A stretch of DNA of 64,000 nucleotides from Rhodospira trueperi (GTDB taxonomy: Bacteria > Pseudomonadota > Alphaproteobacteria > Rhodospirillales > Rhodospirillaceae), in the NCBI RefSeq assembly GCF_900101965.1, contig NZ_FNAP01000001.1, positions 372,001 to 436,000 on the forward strand. Reading direction: 5' to 3'. The notes under the pieces were generated by a model, which worked only from the letters and a program-made list of their open reading frames with translations, ran no database searches and was not told the origin of the DNA. Shown here in pieces: positions 14,887 to 22,682 of the stretch (within the stretch, counting starts at the first letter, position 1; the number at the start of each line of letters is the position of its first letter). The translations under genes were made by a program, and so were the position numbers.

Positions 14887-14910
14887 GTTCGAATCCTACC
14901 GCCGGAGCCA
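14887..14910 (+). other. attR: 3' fragment of a tRNA gene, probably tRNA-Asn
   Basis: The sequence holds a T-loop (TTCGAAT), its 3' stem CCTAC, then CGCCGGA, a G discriminator and CCA. A U1-A72 acceptor with G73 best fits tRNA-Asn. The 5' T-stem strand that should read GTAGG is instead GTTTG, and the rest of the tRNA is absent, so only the 3' end remains. This is the copy left when an element integrates into a tRNA gene; the intact tRNA should be at the other end, left of the window. Confidence 0.7.
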
Positions 14911-14949
14911 TCCCTCCCCGGACATCACCGCGCCGACCCAGCCCGCGCC

Positions 14950-15816
14950 TTACCCCTCCAGGCGTTGGCCCAGGCGTCCGGCGAGGTCCTGGATATACTG
15001 CCAGGCGACGCGACCGGAGCGGCTGCCCCGGGTGGTGGCCCAGCGCACGGCTTCCTGCCTGACGGTTTCCTCGTCGATGGCCAGCCCGTGGTGGCGGACG
15101 TAGCTCAGCACGATGGAAACGAACGTCGGCTGATCGACGTTGTGGAACCCCAGCCACAGGCCGAAGCGGTCGGACAGCGAGACCTTTTCCTCCACCGCCT
15201 CGCCGGCGTGCAGGGCGGTGGACTGCTCGTTCTCCACCATCTCGCGCGCCAGCAGGTGGCGGCGGTTGGAGGTGGCGTAGAACAGCACGTTGGCCGGTCG
15301 ACCCTCGATGCCGCCCTCCAGCAGCGCCTTCAGCGACTTGTAGCTGGTGTCGTTGGCGTCGAACGACAGGTCGTCGCAGAACAACAGGCAGGGCCGATTG
15401 GCGCCGCGCAGGATCGCCAGCAGGCGGGGCAGGGTGGCGATGTCCTCGCGGTGGATCTCCACCAGGGCGAGGGGGGCGTCCGGCATGTCCTCGACCACCG
15501 CCGCGTGGATCGCCTTGACCAGGGAACTCTTGCCCGTGCCGCGCGCGCCCCACAGCAGGGCGTTGTTGGCCGGCAGGCCCCGGGCGAAACGGCGGGTGTT
15601 GTCGGCCAGGGTCTCGATCTGGCGGTCGATGCCTTGGAGCAGGGCGAGGGGAATCCGGTTGACCCGGGTGACCGGCTCCAGCCATTCGCGGTCGGCGTGC
15701 CAGACGAATGCGTCGGCACCCTCCAGCGCCGCATCCGGCGGCGGTGGCGGCGCCATGCGGTCCAGACTGTCGGCGATGCGCTCCAGGGTCTGGGCGAGGC
15801 GGTTGAGATCGGTCAT
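14950..15816 (-). CDS. DUF815 family AAA ATPase
   Basis: A 288-aa cytoplasmic P-loop ATPase with Walker A WGARGTGKSSL, Walker B LLFCDDLSFD, and FYATSNRRHLL in the sensor-1 position, the signature of the DUF815 family (YjeE-like neighbours in some genomes; function not established). The ATG at 15816 gives the standard N-terminus MTDLNRLAQTLERIADSLDRM in shortened form, and upstream frame is not conserved-looking. It is the first host gene right of the satellite and is divergent from yajC. Confidence 0.85.
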   Translation of the reverse strand: MTDLNRLAQTLERIADSLDRMAPPPPPDAALEGADAFVWHADREWLEPVTRVNRIPLALLQGIDRQIETLADNTRRFARGLPANNALLWGARGTGKSSLVKAIHAAVVEDMPDAPLALVEIHREDIATLPRLLAILRGANRPCLLFCDDLSFDANDTSYKSLKALLEGGIEGRPANVLFYATSNRRHLLAREMVENEQSTALHAGEAVEEKVSLSDRFGLWLGFHNVDQPTFVSIVLSYVRHHGLAIDEETVRQEAVRWATTRGSRSGRVAWQYIQDLAGRLGQRLEG

Positions 15817-15883
15817 CGGGTCGTGGAGCCTTCGTGTTCGTCGTGAAGCGATCAAGGGGGGCATGATTCCCGCGCGGCGGCGC

Positions 15884-15911
15884 ACCATAGCACGGGCCGT
15901 TCGGCCGGCAA
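15884..15911 (-). promoter_or_regulatory. Candidate promoter of the DUF815 gene
   Basis: On the minus strand TTGCCG (15911-15906) and TATGGT (15889-15884) are separated by 16 bases, upstream of the gene start at 15816. Confidence 0.4.
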
Positions 15912-15955
15912 GAAGGGCGGGCGGACCTTTCGCGTGCCTTTGTGTGCGCCCGCGT

Positions 15956-15983
15956 TTGCATCGGGGACGCGGATGGGTATAGT
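15956..15983 (+). promoter_or_regulatory. Promoter of yajC-secDF
   Basis: TTGCAT (15956-15961) and TATAGT (15978-15983) with a 16-base spacer form a good sigma-70-type promoter. AAGGAG at 16015-16020 is the ribosome site for yajC. Confidence 0.6.
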
Positions 15984-16027
15984 CCCGGCTCCCGAGTCCT
16001 GACACACCGCACATAAGGAGCGCGCGG

Positions 16028-16513
16028 ATGTTCATCAGCCCCGCCCTGGCCCAGACCGCCGCCCCCGCCCCGGGGGCGATGGATACCTTGGGGGCTTTCC
16101 TGCCCCTGATCCTGATCTTTGTGATCTTCTATTTCCTCATCATCCGCCCGCAGCAGAAGCGGATGAAGGACCATAAGGCCATGCTGGCCGCCGTCCGGCG
16201 GGGTGACCGCATCGTCACCAACGGCGGCATCATCGGATCGGTGGTCAAGGTGAGCAACGACACCGAGCTTCTGGTCGAGATCGCCGACAACGTCCGGGTC
16301 AAAGTGCTGCGGGAGATGGTGGCCGACGTGGCCTCCAAGACCGAGCCCGTCCCCGGCGGAGGCGACAAGGGTAAGGGCGGCAAGGCGCGTCCGGCGGGTG
16401 CCAACGACACCGAAGACGCCGCCGAGGCGGGTGAGGACCAGTCCGCGCCCTCGAATGGCGGGGGGGCCGCCGGCAAGCTGAAGGGCCTGCTGTCGGGCAA
16501 CAAGAAGACCTGA
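16028..16513 (+). CDS. yajC: Preprotein translocase subunit YajC
   Basis: A 161-aa inner-membrane protein with one transmembrane segment (AFLPLILIFVIFYFLIIRP) followed by QQKRMKDH and the YajC core GDRIVTNGGIIGSV. It has a longer Gly/Ala/Asp-rich tail than E. coli YajC. It associates with SecDF at the Sec translocon. It starts the yajC-secD-secF cluster and has a clear promoter and ribosome site. Confidence 0.95.
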   Translation: MFISPALAQTAAPAPGAMDTLGAFLPLILIFVIFYFLIIRPQQKRMKDHKAMLAAVRRGDRIVTNGGIIGSVVKVSNDTELLVEIADNVRVKVLREMVADVASKTEPVPGGGDKGKGGKARPAGANDTEDAAEAGEDQSAPSNGGGAAGKLKGLLSGNKKT

Positions 16514-16596
16514 ACCTCCGTGGGAGCAGCGGCCCGATGGGCGTCCGTCGCGGACGGATTCGCGCCGCTCGTTCCACGAACCGGGAATGCCCCGCG

Positions 16597-17475
16597 ATGC
16601 TGTGTTCTGGGAACGCAAGGAACTGGTTGATCCTGGCGATCTGCTTGGTCGGGAGCGTGCTGATTGTGCCCGGTGCCCTGCGGGCCCAGGCCGAGTCTCC
16701 GGGTGACGGGGAACGCGCGGCGGTTCAAGGCCTCGCTGAAAAGGAAGGCATCCACCTGGTGTTTGACATCCAGACGGATGACGTTTTGCGCGAGTCCCCT
16801 GAGGCGACGGCGGACTCCGAGTTGCGCGACGACGTGGTGCGGCGAACCATCGCGGTCCTGCGCAGACGCCTGGAGGCGATCAACACGCCGACGTTCTGGA
16901 TCGACAGGTCCGGGGAAAGCGGCGTCCGGGTGGTCTTCTCGCCCGGTGTGCGTGACCCGAACGGGATTAAAGACCTGCTCGGCGGCACGGGAGCGTTTAC
17001 CTTTCACCTGATTGACGAGCGTGTTGCCTCAGGGGATCTGGACTCGGGGCAGGTTCCGCCGGGAACGGTCGTCATGCCTGCGGCAAGAAGCGACGCCCAC
17101 ATGCCCGCCCGCTATGCCGTGCGCGCGAAGATCGAGATGTCGAGCGATGACATCCGAGAGGTGGAGGTTCGTGTTGTGGGAGGTCAACCGGTTGTCAGCT
17201 TCCGTTTCAGCCCCGACGGAGCATCCCGCTTTGCCACTCTGACCGCAGACAACATCGGCCGCGCGCTCGCCATGGTGCTGGACGGCGCCGTCATCAGCGC
17301 TCCGATCATTCGGGAGCCCATTCTCGGCGGCGCGGGCATCATTTCCGGCGGGTTCACGGAGCGGGAAGCGCGGGACCTTGCGGTGGTCCTGCGCTCCGGC
17401 TCCCTGCCGGCCCCCCTGGTTCTGCGGGAGGAACGATCCGTCGATCCATCCGGCGACGCCGCCGGTTCTCAGTAA
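16597..17475 (+). CDS. Truncated SecD paralogue (N-terminal and P1 domains only)
   Basis: The 292-aa product aligns by eye with the N-terminal half of the full SecD encoded 56 bases downstream: MLCSGNARNWLILAICLVG against its first membrane segment, then the P1 region with VVSFRFSPDGASRFATLTADN and DGAVISAPIIREPILGG. It stops just after that region (LPAPLVLREERSVDPSG), exactly before the five C-terminal membrane segments of SecD. The LDLQGG motif is degraded to VFDIQTD. I chose the ATG at 16597, which matches the SecD start; 16537 is also open. It may be a periplasmic partner of SecDF, or a decaying duplicate. Confidence 0.75.
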   Translation: MLCSGNARNWLILAICLVGSVLIVPGALRAQAESPGDGERAAVQGLAEKEGIHLVFDIQTDDVLRESPEATADSELRDDVVRRTIAVLRRRLEAINTPTFWIDRSGESGVRVVFSPGVRDPNGIKDLLGGTGAFTFHLIDERVASGDLDSGQVPPGTVVMPAARSDAHMPARYAVRAKIEMSSDDIREVEVRVVGGQPVVSFRFSPDGASRFATLTADNIGRALAMVLDGAVISAPIIREPILGGAGIISGGFTEREARDLAVVLRSGSLPAPLVLREERSVDPSGDAAGSQ

Positions 17476-17531
17476 CCATTCCGATCAATGGCCGGATATC
17501 GCCGCCGGCTGCCCACTGAGTAAGGCCCACC

Positions 17532-19094
17532 ATGCTCTATTTCGCCAAATGGAAGACCACCCTGATCGTCCTGATCTGTCTGGCAGGCGTGGTCTTCTCC
17601 GCGCCGAACGCGATTCGGGGGGCGGCCGACAGCCTGCCCGACTGGTGGCAGCCGGTCACGCTGGGCCTCGATCTTCAGGGCGGGTCCTACCTGCTGCTGG
17701 AGGTGGAGGCCGACGAAGTGGTGGCCGAGCACCTGGAGGCCCTGGTGGAAAGCGCCCGGGCCGAGTTGCGAACCGCGCGCATCCGCTACCTGGGTCTGGG
17801 GGTGGAGGGCACGACGGCCACGGTGACGATTCCCGACGCCGACCAGCGCGGGTCCGCCCAACGCCTGCTGGCCGGCCTCGACAATGCGGTCGAAGTGACC
17901 GCCGGCGACGACGGCCAGTTCCTCATGACCCTGAATGAACAGGCCATGGTGGAGCGTCGCAATCAGGCGGTCGAGCAGTCCATCGAGATTGTGCGCCGAC
18001 GCGTGGACGAGACCGGCACCCGCGAACCCACCATTCAACGCCAGGGCCAGACCCGCATCATCGTCGAGCTTCCCGGTGTGGACGATCCCCAGCGCATCAA
18101 GGATCTGATCGGACGCACCGCCAAACTGACCTTCCATCTGGTGGACGGCCGGGTCTCGCCCGAGGAACTGGTCGCCGGCCGGGTGCCGCCCGGCACGGAG
18201 ATCCTTCCGGCCGCCGAGAACAACGCGGACGGTCCTCCCACGTATCCCGTCCGCAAGCGGGTCGAGGTCTCCGGCGACCGGTTGGTGGACGCACAGCCGA
18301 GCTTTCAGGACAATCAGCCCGTCGTCAGTTTCCGTTTCGACACCCAGGGCGGCCGACAGTTCGGACGCGTGACGTCGGAAAACGTGGGCGTCAATCTGGC
18401 CATCGTTCTGGACGGCGCGGTCATCAGCGCCCCCGTCATCCGCGAGCCCATCCTGGGCGGTTCGGGGATCATCTCGGGCAGCTTCGCGGTTCAGGAGACA
18501 CAGGATCTGGCCCTGCTGCTGCGGGCCGGCGCGCTGCCGGCGCCGCTGATGGTGCTGGAGGAGCGCACGGTCGGTCCCGGTCTCGGCGCCGACTCGATCC
18601 GGGCCGGGGCGCTGGCCAGCCTGCTCGGCTTCGCGCTGGTGGTGGTGTTCATGCTCGCCAGTTACGGCCTGTTCGGCGGCATGGCCGTGGTTGCCCTGTT
18701 CGTCAATCTGTTCCTGCTGCTGGGGACGCTCAGTTTCCTAGGAGCGACGCTGACCCTGCCCGGCATCGCCGGCATCGTGCTGACCATGGGCATGGCGGTG
18801 GACGCCAACGTGCTGATCTTCGAGCGCATGCGCGAAGAAACCCGTAACGGCCGCACCTTGCGCAATAGCATCGAGACGGGATTCCGGCAGGCCTTCAAGG
18901 CCATCGTCGATGCCAACGTCACCACCCTGGTGGCGGCCGGCCTGCTGTTTTACTTCGGGTCGGGGCCGGTCAAGGGATTCGCCGTTACCCTCAGCATTGG
19001 CATCATCTCGTCGATGTTCACCGCCGTCATGGTTACCCGCCTGATGGTCGTCACCTGGCTGCGTCGCGGCCGTGCCCAAGCCCTGCCGATCTGA
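17532..19094 (+). CDS. secD: Protein translocase subunit SecD
   Basis: At 520 aa this is full length. It has an N-terminal membrane segment, LGLDLQGGSYLLLEV, a P1 domain (GTREPTIQRQGQTRIIVELPGV), and the C-terminal block of five membrane segments beginning AGALASLLGFALVVVFM, including GMAVDANVLIFERMREE. With SecF it uses the proton gradient to pull secreted proteins out of the SecYEG channel. It follows the truncated paralogue and precedes secF by 12 bases. Confidence 0.97.
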   Translation: MLYFAKWKTTLIVLICLAGVVFSAPNAIRGAADSLPDWWQPVTLGLDLQGGSYLLLEVEADEVVAEHLEALVESARAELRTARIRYLGLGVEGTTATVTIPDADQRGSAQRLLAGLDNAVEVTAGDDGQFLMTLNEQAMVERRNQAVEQSIEIVRRRVDETGTREPTIQRQGQTRIIVELPGVDDPQRIKDLIGRTAKLTFHLVDGRVSPEELVAGRVPPGTEILPAAENNADGPPTYPVRKRVEVSGDRLVDAQPSFQDNQPVVSFRFDTQGGRQFGRVTSENVGVNLAIVLDGAVISAPVIREPILGGSGIISGSFAVQETQDLALLLRAGALPAPLMVLEERTVGPGLGADSIRAGALASLLGFALVVVFMLASYGLFGGMAVVALFVNLFLLLGTLSFLGATLTLPGIAGIVLTMGMAVDANVLIFERMREETRNGRTLRNSIETGFRQAFKAIVDANVTTLVAAGLLFYFGSGPVKGFAVTLSIGIISSMFTAVMVTRLMVVTWLRRGRAQALPI

Positions 19095-19106
19095 GGACCC
19101 TACATC

Positions 19107-20213
19107 ATGCCCGCGCTGCTCAACATCGTTCCGGTCGATACCAGGATCGACTTCATGAAGGGCCGTATGGTGGCCCTGATCCTCTCCGGCGTGCTGATGC
19201 TGGCCTCCGTCGTGTCGCTGGGGGTGCAGAAGCTCAATTTCGGCATCGACTTCGCCGGCGGTGTGCTGGTCGAGGCGCGCATGCCGGACGCACCCGACAT
19301 TGCGGATTTGCGCACTCGGCTGAACGACCTGGGGCTTGGCGCCGTCTCGCTCACCCATATCGGTGACGACGACCGCGACATCATGATCCGGGTGCAACAA
19401 CCGGAGGACGCCACGGAGGAAGAGGAGAACGCCACCCTGGCCGCCGTGCAGGGCGTTCTGGGGGACGGCGTGGATTACCGCCGCGTCGAACTGGTCGGCC
19501 CCAAGGTGGGCGGCGAACTGATCGAGGCGGGGATCTGGGCGGTCTCGCTCTCCATCCTGGCCATCGTGCTGTACATCTGGTTCCGGTTCGAATGGCAGTT
19601 CGCCATCGGGGCCATGGTGGCCCTGGTGCATGACGTGGTCATCACGCTGGGGCTGTTCTCCGTCCTCAGGCTGGAGTTTGACCTGACCACCGTGGCGGCG
19701 CTGTTGACCCTGGCTGGCTATTCCATCAACGACACCGTGGTGGTGTACGACCGGGTGCGCGAGAAACTGCGCAAGTTCAAGAAGATGGGGCTGGTGGACC
19801 TGCTCAACCTTGCCCTCAACCGGACCCTGTCGCGCACCATTCTGACCTCCCTGACCACCCTGATCGCGGTGCTCTCTCTGCTGTTCCTGGGCGGTGACGT
19901 GCTGCGCAATTTCAGCGCCGCGCTGGCCTTCGGCATCGTCATCGGCACCTACTCGACCGTCTATGTGGCGGTGCCGATCCTGGTTTATTTCGACCTGCGC
20001 CGCGAGGCCATCGCCGGCGAGGAGACCGTCGGACCGGAGGAACAGGTCGCGGCGGCGGCAACGGATGCGGCAACGGAAGGCCCGCTGGCGGAACAAGAAG
20101 AGGCCCCGGCCCCGGCGTCGGAGACCACGTCCGAGACCGCGTCGGCTCCGCCTAGAAACGCAGGGCAGCGCAGCGGCAAGAAGCCCAAAAAGGGACGCGG
20201 TCGGAAGCGCTGA
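19107..20213 (+). CDS. secF: Protein translocase subunit SecF
   Basis: A 368-aa protein with FGIDFAGGVLVEARM, the SecF core TLAGYSINDTVVVYDRVREKL, and six membrane segments. The C-terminal 70 residues form an Ala/Glu/Lys-rich cytoplasmic tail ending KKPKKGRGRKR, longer than in E. coli. It forms the SecDF complex with the preceding gene product. Confidence 0.97.
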   Translation: MPALLNIVPVDTRIDFMKGRMVALILSGVLMLASVVSLGVQKLNFGIDFAGGVLVEARMPDAPDIADLRTRLNDLGLGAVSLTHIGDDDRDIMIRVQQPEDATEEEENATLAAVQGVLGDGVDYRRVELVGPKVGGELIEAGIWAVSLSILAIVLYIWFRFEWQFAIGAMVALVHDVVITLGLFSVLRLEFDLTTVAALLTLAGYSINDTVVVYDRVREKLRKFKKMGLVDLLNLALNRTLSRTILTSLTTLIAVLSLLFLGGDVLRNFSAALAFGIVIGTYSTVYVAVPILVYFDLRREAIAGEETVGPEEQVAAAATDAATEGPLAEQEEAPAPASETTSETASAPPRNAGQRSGKKPKKGRGRKR

Positions 20214-20290
20214 GGTCGGGCGCGGGCTTGACCGCGCCCTGGGTGTGACCACCTGAGGGTCCATCGCTTCTTCTGGACTGTGAGCCTTTT

Positions 20291-20653
20291 ATGGACATCA
20301 CCCCCCTTGTTCCCGCCGGGCGCCCGGTCATCCAGGCCTATGGCGACGGCGCCTTCCGCATCGCCGGACACCAGCACACGGGGTCCGTGATCGCCTTTCG
20401 CGAGCGGATCGTGCCCTGGTCGGGCGATATCAGCGCGGACGGGCTCGCCGCCGTTCTGGAGGCCGCCGACGAGGTCGAGGTGCTGATCGTCGGGTGCGGG
20501 TCGTCCATGATCCCGATCCCCTCGGCCGTGCGTACCGTGCTGCGGGACCAGGGCATCGTGGCCGAACCCATGGACACGGGCGCGGCCTGCCGCACCTGGA
20601 ACGTCCTGCTGGCGGAGGATCGCCGCGCGGCGGTCGCTCTGGTGGCGGTATAG
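20291..20653 (+). CDS. Mth938-like domain protein (DUF498)
   Basis: A 120-aa protein with the Mth938 fold pattern: IQAYGDGAFRIAG, then EVLIVGCGSSMIPIPSAVR, then GIVAEPMDTGAACRTWNVL and a C-terminal AVALVAV strand. Members of this family follow secF in many alphaproteobacteria; their role is not established in bacteria (a complex-I assembly role is known for the eukaryotic NDUFAF3 relatives). Confidence 0.85.
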   Translation: MDITPLVPAGRPVIQAYGDGAFRIAGHQHTGSVIAFRERIVPWSGDISADGLAAVLEAADEVEVLIVGCGSSMIPIPSAVRTVLRDQGIVAEPMDTGAACRTWNVLLAEDRRAAVALVAV

Positions 20654-20663
20654 CGTCAGGCGA

Positions 20664-21356
20664 TCAGAACAAGTGCCGCATGGCGGTGGCCGCCGCGTCC
20701 GGCGCCTGAGCGCTCGCGGTCGGAGACGGGGAAGGGGAAGGGGAAGGGGAAGGGGAAGGGGAAGGGGGCGGCATCGCATCGGCCACGCGGATGTGATGCG
20801 TGCTCTCGTCGTCGGGATAGATGAACCCCAAGGCCGGATAAACGCGTCCGTAACCGCCCACCGCCGGATGGCGGAAGCGGATCTGGCTCCAGTCGTTGCC
20901 CGGTGAAACATCAATGGCCGGCATGTGGGTGTAGACGCGCCCGCGCGTGCGGCGGTCCCAGCCCCAGTTGGCGTGACTGACGCGGATCTCGCGCGGTCCC
21001 ACGATGCCCGTGACCACGCCGACATGGCCGTCCGTCAGGCGGCTGTCCGGCTTCAGGGCCAGCACGGAATAGGGCGCCGGACGGTTGCCGCGCCGGTACC
21101 GCCCGGCGGCCTGATCCCACCATGTGTCGGCGTCGCCCCGGATCCGGACCCCCGAAATCTCCCGTGCGTAGGGCACGCACCAGACGAAGTCCTCCGTGCC
21201 GCTGTAGGCGGCGACGGGATACAGCCCCTCGCCCACATCCGCCGGGCCGGTACCGCAAGCCGACAGCAACAGCAACACCACTCCGACCCAAGCCGACCGA
21301 GTCGGGTGGGGGAGGGGGCTTCGCTTGCCTGAGGTCGTGCAAAGGCCTGACGCCAT
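20664..21356 (-). CDS. CHAP-domain lipoprotein (putative peptidoglycan amidase/endopeptidase)
   Basis: A 230-aa protein with a hydrophobic segment and lipobox (VVLLLLSACG), so probably outer-membrane or periplasmic. The CHAP core has the catalytic Cys in WCVPYAREISG and His in LTDGHVGVVTG, with ANWGWD downstream. The C-terminal region carries a Pro-Ser tandem repeat encoded by hexanucleotide copies at 20728-20763. It would hydrolyse peptidoglycan. The long polar stretch before the signal suggests the true start may be further in, although no better start codon is seen. Confidence 0.7.
   Translation of the reverse strand: MASGLCTTSGKRSPLPHPTRSAWVGVVLLLLSACGTGPADVGEGLYPVAAYSGTEDFVWCVPYAREISGVRIRGDADTWWDQAAGRYRRGNRPAPYSVLALKPDSRLTDGHVGVVTGIVGPREIRVSHANWGWDRRTRGRVYTHMPAIDVSPGNDWSQIRFRHPAVGGYGRVYPALGFIYPDDESTHHIRVADAMPPPSPSPSPSPSPSPSPTASAQAPDAAATAMRHLF
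20728..20763. repeat. Six tandem copies of GGGGAA
   Basis: Six perfect hexanucleotide copies encode the Pro-Ser repeat near the C terminus of the CHAP lipoprotein. Changes in copy number would lengthen or shorten the linker without shifting frame. Confidence 0.9.
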
Positions 21357-21577
21357 TCCAGCCTTCTATGGTAATTTTATAAGACCGGACATCATGATAA
21401 TGCTTTAATGCATTGATTTCAATAGAAAATATTCCCCGGAACTCCGGCCCTGAACCCCAACTCGTCCGGGCGTCTTCCGATGGTGAACCAAACGAACGCT
21501 CCCTCCGGTTCCGCCGGGGACAAGAAAAGCCGGGATGGCATATGGTATCGTAAGGCCAACCAGGATGGATGGCGGGC

Positions 21578-22096
21578 ATGAGCGACAACGGCAACGAAGG
21601 GAACGGAGGGATCGGGCTCGGCGGGACGCGAGCAGGCGTTGGGCGCGTCGACGGGAGGCGTGCGTCGTTTCGGATTCCGCCGACGGGACCCGATCGGCCC
21701 CCGCCGGGGCGCCGGGAAGATGGACGGTCCCCACCCGGTCCAACAGGGCGGCCGCCAGGGCCTGGGTGCTTGGCTTCGCTCGGTCGTTTCTGGCTGGAAC
21801 TGGGCGGCCTGCTGCTCCTCTACGCGTTCTTCAAGGACGCCTATGCCATCTTCGCCATCATTATCTTTGCCGCCCTTGGGATTGCCGTCGTCGGCTTGGT
21901 TGTCGGTCTGATCCGGCCGCACTGGGTGCTTCCGGCCCGCATGGCGCCGAGCCGAATGGCGGTGCTGGGAGTCTATTTCACGCTTCTGATGGTCGTGCTC
22001 GTGATCTTCGGGATCATCGGCACGGTGGTTGGCCCCGAGACGGAGTCTTCAGACCCCTCCGGGACCCGCATCGAGCGCGGGACCACTCGCGACTGA
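21578..22096 (+). CDS. Hypothetical membrane protein (172 aa)
   Basis: I do not recognise the family. The first 65 residues are Gly/Pro/Arg-rich and probably disordered. They are followed by three hydrophobic segments: FWLELGGLLLLYAFF, IFAIIIFAALGIAVVGLVVG and AVLGVYFTLLMVVLVIFGII, so it is an inner-membrane protein. The ATG at 21578 is preceded by GGCGGGC; an ATG at 21569 adds three residues. It stands alone between the divergent CHAP gene and a second unknown gene. Confidence 0.6.
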   Translation: MSDNGNEGNGGIGLGGTRAGVGRVDGRRASFRIPPTGPDRPPPGRREDGRSPPGPTGRPPGPGCLASLGRFWLELGGLLLLYAFFKDAYAIFAIIIFAALGIAVVGLVVGLIRPHWVLPARMAPSRMAVLGVYFTLLMVVLVIFGIIGTVVGPETESSDPSGTRIERGTTRD

Positions 22097-22227
22097 GCGC
22101 GCCGCTCCCATCGGCACTGTCGCTGGAGCCCGTCCCGCGACCGGTCGCGGCGACACGCCTGCCGTTTCTGACGCTCCTGTGAGACCTTACGGTCGCACGC
22201 TGGGCTGACCGTCGCGGGGAGGGGCGC

Positions 22228-22677
22228 ATGGGTCTTCAAGGTGGCGCATGGACGTTCAAGGCCGGCAGCCCGTCCCTGGAGGCCGTGGTCGACGCGCTGC
22301 GCGACCGCACCGCGCTCGACCTGGAATCGGAGTACGATGAAGACGACGATCTCATCTGTGTGGAGGCCCCTCAGGTGCGGACCATGCTTCTCCACTGGGA
22401 GCGCACCGAGCACCGCATCGCGGTCTGCACGCCGATTCCTTTGCATCCCTATGTGTGGGGCCATCTGGACAAGGCGATGGTCCATCTCGGCGGCGTGTTC
22501 GACACGTCGGACGCCGTTCACTCTCCGCCAGAGACCCTGCGCCCAGCGTTCGACCGCCCTTGGCCGGACCTGACCTGGCGCCAGCGCGCGCTTCTCCGGC
22601 GTCCGCTTCTGAAAGAGATCGGCCCGCTCCGCGATCGAATCGTCGAGCGGATCGTCGAGCGGCGTGGGCGTCGCTAA
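22228..22677 (+). CDS. Hypothetical protein (149 aa)
   Basis: I do not recognise this soluble 149-aa protein. The N-terminal half has an acidic patch (LESEYDEDDDLICVE) and the C-terminal quarter is Arg-rich (RPLLKEIGPLRDRIVERIVE). No signal peptide or membrane segment is seen. It is convergent with the enoyl-CoA hydratase gene, ending 5 bases from it. Confidence 0.55.
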   Translation: MGLQGGAWTFKAGSPSLEAVVDALRDRTALDLESEYDEDDDLICVEAPQVRTMLLHWERTEHRIAVCTPIPLHPYVWGHLDKAMVHLGGVFDTSDAVHSPPETLRPAFDRPWPDLTWRQRALLRRPLLKEIGPLRDRIVERIVERRGRR

Positions 22678-22682
22678 GACGC

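Larger units (their letters stand above)
1..14910 (-). mobile_element. Integrated capsid-forming phage satellite (cf-PICI-like), left end outside window
   Basis: The element is bounded on the right by a tRNA 3' fragment beside an integrase. It contains, on the minus strand, integrase, AlpA regulator, Toprim primase, RepA-like ATPase, then portal, protease-capsid, connectors, HNH, and both terminase subunits. There are no tail or lysis genes. The pair of 11-bp repeats next to int (14745-14767) recurs at 26-48, so the left attachment site probably lies within a few hundred bases left of base 1 and the element is about 15 kb. Size, order and content match the capsid-forming PICI family of satellites. 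The alternative is a prophage that lost its tail module by deletion. Confidence 0.75.

Noticed and set aside
1-14910. Gene transfer agent cluster
   Set aside because: GTAs carry tail genes and lack an integrase, primase and tRNA attachment site; the opposite is seen here.
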